From the NCBI RefSeq assembly GCF_000826545.1, contig NZ_CDME01000006.1:465063-529062 (forward strand): 64,000 nucleotides of DNA, in the 5' to 3' direction. Numbering within the stretch: the first letter of the stretch is position 1; each line of letters starts with the position of its first letter. The translations under genes were made by a program, and so were the position numbers. The notes beneath the pieces were generated by a model. The model saw nothing but the letters and a program-made list of their open reading frames with translations, was not told the DNA's origin and did not search any database. This document shows, one piece after another, positions 17,089 through 25,971 of the stretch. Source of the stretch: Kibdelosporangium sp. MJ126-NF4. GTDB lineage: Bacteria > Actinomycetota > Actinomycetes > Mycobacteriales > Pseudonocardiaceae.

Positions 17089-18180
17089 CTAATACGAGAA
17101 CGGCCAGGACTTGAAGTAAGCCTTGATCCGCAACCAGATCCCTGCGAGACCCCTGGGTTCGAGCACCAGGAACAGCACGATCAGCACCCCGAAGATGGCC
17201 TGGTTCAACGCGAACACGCTGATGAACCCCTCACCGCCGACGCTGGTGCGCACGCCGGGGATGGCGTCGCCGAACCGGTCGATCAACGCGGGCAACGCGC
17301 CGACGAAGACCGCGCCGAGGATCGACCCGAACACCGTGCCGAGCCCACCGACGATGACGATCGCGATGTACTGGATGGACAGCAGCAGGTTCCACTCGTC
17401 CGGGCTGACGAACTGCTGGTAGGAGCCGAACAGCGCGCCCGCGACCGACGCGATCGCACTGGAGACGACGAACGCGCCGATCTTGTACCGGCCCGCCCGC
17501 ACCCCGATCACCTCGGCGGCCTGGTCCCGGTCGCGCACGGCCTGCAGCGCCCGCCCCGGCCTGGTCCTGACCAGGTTCTTGACCAGCAGCGCGACGATCG
17601 CGACCAGGATCCAGACCAGCCAGAAGTAGCCCTGGTTGCGCGAGTACACCTCACCGGCGAGCTCGACCCGGTTGAAGTCGATCGGCCCGATGCTGACCTG
17701 CGCGTTCACCGACGTGCCGGAGTTCCCGCCGGTCAGGCCCTTCCAGTTGCGCCAGAGATGCTCGCCGACGAACACCAGCCCGAGCGTGACGATCGCCAGG
17801 TAGTGCCCTCGCAGCCGCAGCGCGAACGGCCCGATCACCGCACCGAGCAGCCCACCGGCCACCGCGGCCACCGGCAACCACAGGTACAGCGGCAAGGCAC
17901 TGCCCGCCCAGCCGGTGACGTACGCGCCCGCGCCGATGAAGAACGCGTGCCCGAGCGAGATCTGTCCACAGTAGCCAGTGAGCAGGTTCAGCCCGATCGC
18001 GCCGACGGCCGTGATGCCGACGTAGACGAGGACACTGAGCCAGAAGTCGTCCTGCACCACCATCGGCAGCATCGCGAGACCGACGAGCATGGCCACGAGC
18101 CCGACTCTGGCCGTGGGCGAACCGAAAAGACGCAGGTCGTGGCGGTAGTCCCGGACGAGATCACGGTAGGGCTTGGCCAT
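17089..18180 (-). CDS. livM: Liv-type ABC transporter permease (LivM-like)
   Basis: A 363-residue permease with about ten membrane helices. The landmark GYCGQISLGHAFFIGAGAY (about 88-106) and the EAA-like loop VRDRDQAAEVIGV are typical of LivM. ATG at 18180 overlaps the livH stop by one base (TGATG), so the start is well supported; the open frame upstream of it is not used. Confidence 0.9.
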   Translation of the reverse strand: MAKPYRDLVRDYRHDLRLFGSPTARVGLVAMLVGLAMLPMVVQDDFWLSVLVYVGITAVGAIGLNLLTGYCGQISLGHAFFIGAGAYVTGWAGSALPLYLWLPVAAVAGGLLGAVIGPFALRLRGHYLAIVTLGLVFVGEHLWRNWKGLTGGNSGTSVNAQVSIGPIDFNRVELAGEVYSRNQGYFWLVWILVAIVALLVKNLVRTRPGRALQAVRDRDQAAEVIGVRAGRYKIGAFVVSSAIASVAGALFGSYQQFVSPDEWNLLLSIQYIAIVIVGGLGTVFGSILGAVFVGALPALIDRFGDAIPGVRTSVGGEGFISVFALNQAIFGVLIVLFLVLEPRGLAGIWLRIKAYFKSWPFSY

Positions 18181-19076
18181 CAGACTCGCCTCACGTCTTT
18201 CGTCCCGAGCAGACCGTAGGGCCGGATCAGCAGGATCACGATCATCAGCAGGTAGGGAACGATGATGGAGACGTTGTCCCCGGCCCAGGAGAAGACCTGG
18301 TCCTGGTATCCGCGCGTCAACGCCTCGGCCAGCCCGATCAGCAACCCGCCGAGCACAGCCCCGGCAGGGGAGTCCATCCCGCCGACGATCATCGCGGGAA
18401 ACGCCGCCAACGCGATGAAACCGATCGACGGGGACAGCCCACCGGGCCCAGCCGACATCGCGATACCGGCCAACGCCGCCAGCGCGGCGGCGATCGCCCA
18501 CGAGACGGCGTACACCTTCTTGGCGCTGATGCCTTGCGCCAGCGCGGCTTCCGGGTCGAACGCGGTCACTCGCATGGCCAGGCCGAGTGAGGAGTACTTG
18601 AAGAACGCGAAGAAGCCGACGACAACGGCTGCCGTGAGGCCGATCGTCCACAGGTCCTTGACGCCGAACACCAGCCCGCCGAGTTCAACGGTGTTGATGT
18701 TCCACGGGTTGCGTACTTGCAGGTTCTCGAATCCCCAGATCGCGGTGATCACGGGTTCGAGTACGAACAGCAGGCCGATGGTGGTCATGATGACGGCGAA
18801 CGGTGGTTGTCCCACCATTCGGCGCAACACGATCCGCTCGAAACCGGCTCCGACGATCGCGGCCGCGAGGCAGGCAAGCAGGATCGCTATGCCGAACGCG
18901 AGCAGCAGGTTGGTGGAGAACGTGTAGCCGAGGTAGGCGCCGAGCGCGAGCAGGCCGCCTTGGGCGAAGTTGATGACTCCGGTCGACTTGAAGATCACCA
19001 CGAAGCCCAGTGCGACCAGGGCGTAGGTCGAGCCGAGCGCCAGTCCGGCGAAACAGTTCTGCAGGAAGGCGGTCAT
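18180..19076 (-). CDS. livH: Liv-type ABC transporter permease (LivH-like)
   Basis: A 298-residue permease with about eight helices. LGSTYALVALGFVVIFKSTG and INFAQGGLLALGAYLG are the standard LivH landmarks near the N-terminus, and ALAQGISAKKVY forms the EAA-like coupling loop. ATG at 19076 overlaps the stop of the acyl-CoA ligase gene (ATGA), indicating coupled translation. Confidence 0.9.
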   Translation of the reverse strand: MTAFLQNCFAGLALGSTYALVALGFVVIFKSTGVINFAQGGLLALGAYLGYTFSTNLLLAFGIAILLACLAAAIVGAGFERIVLRRMVGQPPFAVIMTTIGLLFVLEPVITAIWGFENLQVRNPWNINTVELGGLVFGVKDLWTIGLTAAVVVGFFAFFKYSSLGLAMRVTAFDPEAALAQGISAKKVYAVSWAIAAALAALAGIAMSAGPGGLSPSIGFIALAAFPAMIVGGMDSPAGAVLGGLLIGLAEALTRGYQDQVFSWAGDNVSIIVPYLLMIVILLIRPYGLLGTKDVRRV

Positions 19077-20869
19077 GAGTACATCGCCTCGATCTCTGCC
19101 TGGAAGCGGCTTTCGATCGCGCTGCGTTTGACCTTCTGGGTCGCGGTCAGCTCACCGTCCTCGTGGTCGAGTTCCTTGCCGATCAACAGGAATCGCTTCA
19201 CCTGCTCGACTTGGGACAGCTCCTTGTTCGCCGCGCCGACCACGGTCCGGATCAGCGCGTACACCTCCGGCTTGTCGGACAGGTCGGCGTACGTGGTGTA
19301 CGCCAGATCCCGTCGGGTCGCCCAGTTTCCGACGGTGTCCAGTTCGATGCCGATCAGGGCGGTCAGGTATTTGCGGCGGTCGCCGATCACCACGGCTTCC
19401 CGGACGTACGGCGATACCTTCAGCAGGTTCTCGATCTCCGACGGCGAGATGTTCTTGCCCCCTGCCGTGATGATGATGTCCTTCTTGCGGTCGGTGATCG
19501 TCAGGAAGCCGTCGTCCGACAGTTCTCCCACGTCACCGGTGTGCAGCCAGCCGTCGGGGTCCACGGTCGCCGCGCTTGCCGCCGGGTCGTTGAGGTAGCC
19601 GTGGAACACGCCCGCTGATCGGGTGAGGATCTCGCCGTCGTCGGCGACGCGCACTTCGACGCCGGGCAACGCGCGGCCTACCGTGCCGAGGCGGACGTCG
19701 CCGACCGGGGTCAGGGTGCAGATCGCCGTGTTCTCCGTCTGCCCGTAGCCTTCGAGGACGGGGATCCCGATGGCCCACAGGTATTCCAGCACTCGCGGTG
19801 CGATCGGTGCCGCTCCGGACAGCGGCACCCGGACTCGTGACATGCCGAGTTTCCGCCGCAGTGGGCGGAAGACCAGGATTTCGCAGAGGCCGAGCACGAG
19901 TTTGTCCAGCGGCGTGCTGCGGCCGGTCATCCGGCGGGGCGCGATCCGCCGCCCCTGCCGCAGGCACGTCCCGTAGGCCAGGCGTTTCAGTCTGGACGCG
20001 TCCGACATTCGGATCTCGACACCGGCCATCATCTTCTCCCAGACGCGGGGCACGCCCAGAAACACCGTGGGTTGCACGTCCCGTAGGTCGTGTGGGAAGG
20101 ACTCGCCGCCTTCGCCGAAGTTCACCGTCGACCCGGCCCACACCGCGTCGATCACCGAGATCAGTCGCTCGGCGATGTGGCACAACGGCAGGTAGCTCAG
20201 TACCTCGTCCCTCGGGCCCGCGCCGAGCGCGTCGACGAACGTCCGGCCGGAGGCCACCAGGTTCGCGTGTGTGATCACCGCGCCTTTCGGCGGTCCGGTC
20301 GTTCCCGAGGTGTAGACGAGGATCGCGGGCGCCGACGGATCCAAAGAGGACACTGCGGCCGGGTAGGTCCCGTCGTCGTCCGCCAGCAGGTCCGTGAACG
20401 TCAGGATGCCCTCGGTTCGCACGCCTCGCGGGTCGATCACCACGACGTGCTCCAGGTTCGGCAGCGCGTCCCGGACCGCGAGCACCTTGTCCAGCTGTTC
20501 CTCGTCCTCGGTGATCAGGACCGACACCGAGGCGTGCGCGAGCAGGTACTCGATCTCGGCCGCCGGGGACGTGGGGTAGATCCCGACGCTCACCGCGCCC
20601 AGTCCCTGTACGGCCAGGTCCGCGATCACCCATTCCGGGCGGTTCTCGGCGTGGATGGCCACTCGCGACCCCGCGACCACGCCGAGCTGGCGTAAGCCCG
20701 CCGCTGTGCGTGCCACCTGCGAGGCGTAGTCCGCCCACGTGGTTTCCCGCCAGCGGCCCCAGTGCTTGTGCCGCAAGGCGACGTCTTTCGGGTGCGTCGC
20801 TGCCAGTTCCAGCAGCCGGGCAGGCAGAGTTGATATGTCGACTTCGGACTGCTGCAGGGTCGTGCTCAT
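19073..20869 (-). CDS. AMP-binding acyl-CoA synthetase (long-chain FadD15-like)
   Basis: A 598-residue adenylate-forming enzyme: P-loop VYTSGTTGPPKGA (about residue 175), EGYGQTEN (A5 motif), TGDVGEL (A7) and a C-terminal lysine region KVKRS. Its overall length fits long-chain FadD-type ligases, which activate carboxylic acids as CoA thioesters. It lies inside the Liv-type ABC operon with 4-bp overlaps on both sides (ATG at 20869; stop at 19073), so uptake and CoA activation of the substrate are probably linked. The substrate is not known; fatty or aromatic acids are candidates. Confidence 0.88.
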   Translation of the reverse strand: MSTTLQQSEVDISTLPARLLELAATHPKDVALRHKHWGRWRETTWADYASQVARTAAGLRQLGVVAGSRVAIHAENRPEWVIADLAVQGLGAVSVGIYPTSPAAEIEYLLAHASVSVLITEDEEQLDKVLAVRDALPNLEHVVVIDPRGVRTEGILTFTDLLADDDGTYPAAVSSLDPSAPAILVYTSGTTGPPKGAVITHANLVASGRTFVDALGAGPRDEVLSYLPLCHIAERLISVIDAVWAGSTVNFGEGGESFPHDLRDVQPTVFLGVPRVWEKMMAGVEIRMSDASRLKRLAYGTCLRQGRRIAPRRMTGRSTPLDKLVLGLCEILVFRPLRRKLGMSRVRVPLSGAAPIAPRVLEYLWAIGIPVLEGYGQTENTAICTLTPVGDVRLGTVGRALPGVEVRVADDGEILTRSAGVFHGYLNDPAASAATVDPDGWLHTGDVGELSDDGFLTITDRKKDIIITAGGKNISPSEIENLLKVSPYVREAVVIGDRRKYLTALIGIELDTVGNWATRRDLAYTTYADLSDKPEVYALIRTVVGAANKELSQVEQVKRFLLIGKELDHEDGELTATQKVKRSAIESRFQAEIEAMYS

Positions 20870-21642
20870 GCCGCACCGCCCAGATACGCCTCGATGACCT
20901 GCGGGTCGTGCTGCACCTGGGCCGGGGTGCCCGAGGCGATCACCACGCCGAAGTCCAGCGCGAGCACCTGCGTCGCCAGGTCCATCACCAGCCGCATGTC
21001 GTGCTCGACCAGGATCATCGTCAGCGGCAGCTGCCTGCGAACCTCGGTCAGGTAGCGCGCCATGTCCTCGGTCTCCTCGAGGTTCATCCCCGCGACCGGC
21101 TCGTCCAGCAGCAACAACGTCGGCTCCATGGCCAGCGCGCGGCCGAGTTCGGCCCGTTTCGCCACGCCGTAGGGCAACATCCCGGCGGGCATCCGGCGGT
21201 ACGACTCCAGTTCGAGCAGTTCGATGATCGACTCGACGGCCTCGCGGTGCGCCAGCTCCTCGCGTTTGGCCCGGCCCCACCAGAGCATCCCGGACACGAT
21301 TCCGGTGCGCATCAGGTGATGGCGGCCCAACATCAGATTGTCGATCAGGCTCAGGTGCTCGAACAGGCCGAGGTTCTGGAACGTCCGCGCCACCCCGAGA
21401 GCCGCGATCGCGGCCGGTTGCCTGCCGGTCAGCCGGGTCCCGTCGAGCGTGATCGTGCCCCGCTGTGGGCGGTAGACACCGTTGAGGCAGTTGAAGATGG
21501 ACGTCTTGCCCGCGCCGTTCGGCCCGATGATCGCGAACAGCTCGCCCGCGTCGACGTCGAAGCCCACCCCGTCCAGTGCGGTCACCCCGCCGAACCGCAA
21601 CACCAGGTCCCGCACCTCGAGCAACGGCGTCAAGCGCTCCAC
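20866..21642 (-). CDS. livG: Liv-type ABC transporter ATPase (LivG-like)
   Basis: A 258-residue ATPase with Walker A GPNGAGKTS, Walker B LLLLDEPVAGMN and a switch His in VEHDM. The signature loop is unusual: LPYGVAKRAELGRALA in place of the LSGGQ type, as in LivG relatives where LSYGxxR is normal. It overlaps the ligase gene (4 bp) and livF (13 bp). Confidence 0.88.
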   Translation of the reverse strand: MERLTPLLEVRDLVLRFGGVTALDGVGFDVDAGELFAIIGPNGAGKTSIFNCLNGVYRPQRGTITLDGTRLTGRQPAAIAALGVARTFQNLGLFEHLSLIDNLMLGRHHLMRTGIVSGMLWWGRAKREELAHREAVESIIELLELESYRRMPAGMLPYGVAKRAELGRALAMEPTLLLLDEPVAGMNLEETEDMARYLTEVRRQLPLTMILVEHDMRLVMDLATQVLALDFGVVIASGTPAQVQHDPQVIEAYLGGAA

Positions 21643-22412
21643 CGCTTCCTCCTCCGGTAGCTCTTGACGTCGGCGAACGACCGCCGCTCGCCGGAACCCA
21701 GGTAGAACTCGCGGATGTCCTCGTCGGCCAACAACTCGGCGGCCGGGCCGTCCTTGACGACCTTGCCGTTCTCCAGCACGTAGCCGAAGTTCGCGATCGC
21801 CAGCGCCATCACGGCGTTCTGTTCGACCAGCAGCACGCTCGTGCCCTGCTGGTTGATCTGCACGACGATGTCGCGGACCTGCTCGACCAGCCGTGGCGCC
21901 AGACCGAGCGAGGGCTCGTCGAGCAGGAGCAGTCGGGGCGACGCCATCAGCGCGCGGCCGATCGCGAGCATCTGCTGCTCGCCGCCGGACAGGTACCCGG
22001 CAACGGACTTGCGGCGATCGGCCAGCACGGGGAACAGGTCGAGCACGCGCGCGTAGGACTCTTTGACCTCGGTCCGCGACCGTCGCGTGTAGGCACCGGC
22101 TCGCAGGTTCTCGTCCACCGTGATCTCGGCGAAGACGCGTCTTCCTTCGAGGACCTGGGCGATGCCCCGGCGCACGATCAGCGCCGGGTCGGCACCGGTG
22201 ATGTCGTCACCGGATAATCGGACCGTGCCTTTGGTGATCTTGCCCCGGTGCGGGCCGAGCAGGCCGGTCACCGCGCGCAGTAGCGTGGTCTTGCCCGCGC
22301 CGTTCGCGCCCAGCACGGCCACGATCGACCCGTCGGGCACGTCGAGGCTCAACCCGCGCAGGACCAGGACGACGTCGTCGTAGACGACTTCCAGATTGCT
22401 GACAGTCAGCAT
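21630..22412 (-). CDS. livF: Liv-type ABC transporter ATPase (LivF-like)
   Basis: A 260-residue ATPase with Walker A GANGAGKTT, signature LSGGEQQ, Walker B LLLLDEPSLGLAP and the LivF-typical VEQNAVMAL. ATG at 22412 has GGGAGG about 8 bases upstream, so the upstream extension to 22448 is not used. First gene of a six-gene operon running to 15809. A Crp-like palindrome lies 37 bp upstream. Confidence 0.88.
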   Translation of the reverse strand: MLTVSNLEVVYDDVVLVLRGLSLDVPDGSIVAVLGANGAGKTTLLRAVTGLLGPHRGKITKGTVRLSGDDITGADPALIVRRGIAQVLEGRRVFAEITVDENLRAGAYTRRSRTEVKESYARVLDLFPVLADRRKSVAGYLSGGEQQMLAIGRALMASPRLLLLDEPSLGLAPRLVEQVRDIVVQINQQGTSVLLVEQNAVMALAIANFGYVLENGKVVKDGPAAELLADEDIREFYLGSGERRSFADVKSYRRRKRWSA

Positions 22413-22448
22413 CCGCGCGCCCTCCCGTGCACCAGGCAAACCGGGCAA

Positions 22449-22466
22449 TCGTGATCTGGATCACGA
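22449..22466. promoter_or_regulatory. Palindrome, Crp-like site upstream of the Liv/ligase operon
   Basis: A perfect inverted repeat, TCGTGATC-TG-GATCACGA, 37 bp before livF. It contains GTGA-N6-TCAC, the core of Crp/GlxR-type sites (TGTGA-N6-TCACA). Cyclic-AMP-receptor control of an organic acid uptake operon would be sensible. Another dimeric regulator could also use this dyad. Confidence 0.6.
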
Positions 22467-22507
22467 CGTACTGGAAGGTAACTCCGCGTCTGACAGCCAA
22501 GCAAGCC

Positions 22508-23998
22508 TCAGGCCGAACCGTGACCTGACGCGGCCGGGCCGAGGACATCGGTTCGCAGCGCGCGCCGTAGCTTCGTCCAGGCGAAAACGGACATCGCGAG
22601 GGTGACTGCGACCAAGCCCCAGTTTTTCTGGACGGTGGCGCCGTCCGGAAAGGTGAAGAGGACCAGCCAGACGGAGAGTCCGCCGATCAGCGCGGTTCGA
22701 GTCGCCGGGATGGCGAACGCCGCGGCAAGCGCCAGTGGCCAGCCGAAGTACCAGGCGAACGTCACGGGCGACAGCAACACTGTTGCCAGTAGGGCGAATG
22801 CCGCGTTCCGGATCGCTGACGGCCCGCCGTGTCGCGACATCCACCACAGTCGGCCCGCGACGCCTGCCAGCACGACCCAGCCGCCCAACCGGACGATATC
22901 GACGACCTTGACCGGGTCCACATCGACGAACAGGCCCAGCAGAGAAGTGGCGATCTTGCCGATGACGGTGGGCAATGAGAGCCAGAGGTCGACGACGCCG
23001 TTCCCGCCCAACACGCCGATCCAGCCGAGATCGACACCCGCCAGCAGGGTGAATCCGCCGAACACCGCGGCCACGATCACCGCGCCGAGACCCGCTGTTG
23101 TGGCAAACGAACCAACCCGCGAAGAGTCCTTGCGGTGTGCCATCCACACCCATACCAGAAACGGCAGGACCACCGCAGCGGTTGCCTTCACCGCGAAGGC
23201 CGTTCCCACGAGGGCGAATCCGAGGACGTGCGACCGGTTGAGGACGAACAACGTCCCGGACACCATGAGCCCGACCATCAGCAAGTCGTTGTGCGCGCCC
23301 CCGACAAGGTGCAGCAGGGTCAGCGGATTCGCCGCCACCAGCCACAGCGCGAAGGCAGGCCGCCCGCCCAGGTGGCGGCACAGACCAGGCAGGGCAGCGC
23401 AGACCAGCACCAGGCCACTGACCATGACCAGCCGGATCAGGATCACGCCGAGCAGCAGGTTGGTGCCGGTGATGGTGACGACACCCTTGGTCAACAGAAC
23501 GAACAGCGGGCCGTACGGCGATGGCGAGTCGCGCCATACTTCAGCGACGTTTTCCAGCAGCGGACCGGAGAGTTGCGAAGGCCCTGTCGTGTAGGGGTCG
23601 TATCCCGCGTTGGCCAGAGCGCCCTGGGCCAGATAGCTGTACGGATCATCGGTGAACAGCGGCGGGGCCAGTAGCAAGGGGACAGTCCACGCCACCACGG
23701 CGCGCAACACTCCGGCGACATCGACCAGGTTCGCCTGAACGGCACGGGCGAGCATGATCCACGCCCCGACCAACAGCGCGACTCCTGTGTAGAGGACGGC
23801 GGTCGCGAGCATCCTGCCGTGCCCGTAACGCCACATCCCCAACACGGTGTCGGACAGCAGCGGATCGTGCCGCAGTGTCGCGCCCGCACCCAGTCCACCG
23901 GCCAGAATCAGGATCGAGCCGACCAGGCCGAGCCGAATCGCCCTGCCGCGCACGGAGCCATCACCGGGTTCGGCGGCGGCTGGGGGAGTCGTTGCCAT
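22508..23998 (-). CDS. mptB: MptB-like alpha-1,6-mannosyltransferase (integral membrane)
   Basis: A 496-residue polytopic protein with about 12 helices. The loop motifs DPYSYLAQG, GYDPYTTGP and SPYGPL are characteristic of the MptA/MptB polyprenol-phosphomannose-dependent mannosyltransferases (GT-C fold) that build the mannan backbone of lipomannan-type glycolipids. The catalytic Asp-Asp is probably in FTDDPYSY. It lies 19 bp downstream of the cytochrome P450 gene on the same strand. MptB rather than MptA is a best guess from overall length. Confidence 0.78.
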   Translation of the reverse strand: MATTPPAAAEPGDGSVRGRAIRLGLVGSILILAGGLGAGATLRHDPLLSDTVLGMWRYGHGRMLATAVLYTGVALLVGAWIMLARAVQANLVDVAGVLRAVVAWTVPLLLAPPLFTDDPYSYLAQGALANAGYDPYTTGPSQLSGPLLENVAEVWRDSPSPYGPLFVLLTKGVVTITGTNLLLGVILIRLVMVSGLVLVCAALPGLCRHLGGRPAFALWLVAANPLTLLHLVGGAHNDLLMVGLMVSGTLFVLNRSHVLGFALVGTAFAVKATAAVVLPFLVWVWMAHRKDSSRVGSFATTAGLGAVIVAAVFGGFTLLAGVDLGWIGVLGGNGVVDLWLSLPTVIGKIATSLLGLFVDVDPVKVVDIVRLGGWVVLAGVAGRLWWMSRHGGPSAIRNAAFALLATVLLSPVTFAWYFGWPLALAAAFAIPATRTALIGGLSVWLVLFTFPDGATVQKNWGLVAVTLAMSVFAWTKLRRALRTDVLGPAASGHGSA

Positions 23999-24017
23999 CA
24001 GCGGCGGACTATAGCGA

Positions 24018-25172
24018 TCAGCCGGTCACGGGGACCGCGCGCCAGCCGCGGATCACGAACTCCGGCCGCCGCTCGAGTTCGCCGTCCAGCCGCAGCTCGG
24101 GCATCTTCGTGGTCAACGTCCTGAGCGCGGCCATGATCTCCACGCGCGCCAGCGGGGCACCGACGCAGTAGTGGATCCCGGCGCCGAAACCCAGGTGGGG
24201 ATTGGGATCGCGGCCCACGTCGAGCGTGTCCGGCTGGTCGAACACCTTCGGGTCACGGGCCGCCGCGCCGAGCAGCGCCGCGATCTTCTCGCCCGGCCGC
24301 AAAGTGTGGCCCGCGATCGTGACCTCCTCGGTGGCGGTGCGTTCGAACAACTGCAGCGGTGCGTCGTAACGGATCAGTTCCTCCACCGCCGTCGGGAGCA
24401 GCGACGGATCGTCCACCAGCCGCTGCCACTGCTTCCGGTCGCGCATCAACGCCACCACGCCGTTGCCGATCACGTTCACGGTCGCCTCGTGCCCGGCCAT
24501 CAGGAACAGCACGGCGGTGGCCACTAGCTCGTCCAGGTCCAGCTTCTCGCCGTCGTGCGCGGCGACCAGGTCCTCGATCAGACTGCCCGGCGCGGGATCC
24601 GCCGCCAGGTCACGCAGGTAGGCCACGAACTCGGCCGCCGCGTCCTCGGCCTTGCGCCGAAGCTCGTCGGACAGGCCGTACTCGTACATCTTCACGATCG
24701 CGTTCGACCACGGCACCAGCTTCGACCGGTCCGCCTCGGGCACACCGAGCAACTCGGCGATCACCTCGACCGGCAGCGGCGCAGCCAGTGCCGCCAGCAG
24801 GTCCCCGCCGCCTTTCAGGTCGTCGACCAGACGCCCGGCCAACTCGTCCACCCACGGGCGCAGCCGCTCGGTGTGCCCACGGCCGAACGCGGCCGACACC
24901 AGCCGCCGCAGCCGCGTGTGCGTCGGCGGTTCGTTCTCCAGCAACGAATTGCGGTGCAGCAGGTTGAACGACGTGAACTGCTCGACCGGGGTGGCGTCGT
25001 GCCAGATCCGGCCAAGGCCACGGTTGCGCAGTACCTCCGAGGCCGCGGCGTGCGACACCGCGACCGTGATCCCCAGGTCGGGGTGGGTGTGCACCGGGGC
25101 CTGCTGGCGCAGCGCGGCGAACGTCGGGTACGGGTCGGCGACGAATGCGGGGTCCTGAGGATCAAACGGCAT
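24018..25172 (-). CDS. Cytochrome P450
   Basis: A 384-residue soluble bacterial P450. Motifs seen in order: I-helix FLMAGHEATVN (acid-alcohol pair replaced by Glu-Ala-Thr), K-helix EELIRYD (ExxR), and haem loop FGAGIHYCVGAPLAR with the cysteine ligand. It probably needs separate ferredoxin and reductase, which are not encoded nearby. ATG at 25172 gives the usual MPFDPQDPAFVADPYP start; an upstream in-frame start at 25199 adds nine residues. Its substrate is unknown. It is divergent from the phosphodiesterase gene at 25234. Confidence 0.92.
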   Translation of the reverse strand: MPFDPQDPAFVADPYPTFAALRQQAPVHTHPDLGITVAVSHAAASEVLRNRGLGRIWHDATPVEQFTSFNLLHRNSLLENEPPTHTRLRRLVSAAFGRGHTERLRPWVDELAGRLVDDLKGGGDLLAALAAPLPVEVIAELLGVPEADRSKLVPWSNAIVKMYEYGLSDELRRKAEDAAAEFVAYLRDLAADPAPGSLIEDLVAAHDGEKLDLDELVATAVLFLMAGHEATVNVIGNGVVALMRDRKQWQRLVDDPSLLPTAVEELIRYDAPLQLFERTATEEVTIAGHTLRPGEKIAALLGAAARDPKVFDQPDTLDVGRDPNPHLGFGAGIHYCVGAPLARVEIMAALRTLTTKMPELRLDGELERRPEFVIRGWRAVPVTG

Positions 25173-25233
25173 GTCAGCAACCGTATGGCCGTAGTTCACA
25201 CGGTCGCCAGGCGGCTCGTGCGACGATCACGGA

Positions 25234-25962
25234 GTGTTGACTGAAGTCGTCGCGCACCGAGGCGCCTCCGCGGACGTGGCCGAGCACACGCTCGCCGCGT
25301 ACCAGCTCGCGCTGGAGCAGGGGGCGACCGGACTGGAGTGCGATGTCCGACTGACGCGTGACGGCGAGCTTGTCTGCGTGCACGACCGCCGTGTCGACCG
25401 CACGTCCACTGGCCGTGGCGTCGTCAGCACGATGACGCTCGCCCAGCTCGACGACCTGGGCTGGGGCGACGACGCACCGGGTGTGCTGCGCCTGGAGTCG
25501 TTGCTCGAACTGCTCACGCCCGGTGTCCGGCTGTTCGTCGAGACCAAGCACCCCGTCCGGTACTCGGGACTGGTCGAGGCCAAGCTGGTCGCCCTGCTCG
25601 CCCGGCACGGCCTGGCCCAACCGGCCAGCAAGGACGATTCACCCGTCGTGGTGATGTCGTTCTCCCAGCAGGCGGTCCGCCGGGTCCGGCGGCACGCGCC
25701 CCGGCTGCCCACCGTGATGCTCGGCGGTACCCGGATGACACCGCGGATCGGCGACTACGCGGGCCCGTCGATTGAACGCCTGCGCGCCGATCCGACGTAT
25801 GTGGAACGAGCGGGCAGGCCGGTGTACTGCTGGACTGTGGACGAGCCCGAGGACGTCCTGCTGTGCAGGCAGCTCGGGGTCAGGTTCGTGGCGACCAACA
25901 AGCCCGCCGCGACCTTGGAAGTTCTGCGCGGTACGGTCCCGAAGACCGAACCGTCGAGATAG
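25234..25962 (+). CDS. glpQ: Glycerophosphodiester phosphodiesterase
   Basis: A 242-residue GDPD with the TIM-barrel active site: AHRG (His8), LECDV (Glu35, Asp37), VHD (His50) and metal-binding ETK near residue 105. It hydrolyses glycerophosphodiesters to sn-glycerol-3-phosphate and an alcohol. There is no signal peptide, so it is likely cytoplasmic (UgpQ-type). GTG start. The next gene begins 9 bp after the stop on the same strand. Confidence 0.88.
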   Translation: MLTEVVAHRGASADVAEHTLAAYQLALEQGATGLECDVRLTRDGELVCVHDRRVDRTSTGRGVVSTMTLAQLDDLGWGDDAPGVLRLESLLELLTPGVRLFVETKHPVRYSGLVEAKLVALLARHGLAQPASKDDSPVVVMSFSQQAVRRVRRHAPRLPTVMLGGTRMTPRIGDYAGPSIERLRADPTYVERAGRPVYCWTVDEPEDVLLCRQLGVRFVATNKPAATLEVLRGTVPKTEPSR

Positions 25963-25971
25963 GGAGTAGTT

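Noticed and set aside
17089..18651. Longer start for livM (520 codons)
   Set aside because: The extra 157 residues are read out of frame from livH. The ATG at 18180 gives a standard LivM and a 1-bp overlap.
19073..21280. Longer start for the acyl-CoA ligase (735 codons)
   Set aside because: The first 137 residues are a shadow of livG. The ATG at 20869 gives a normal ligase and a 4-bp overlap.
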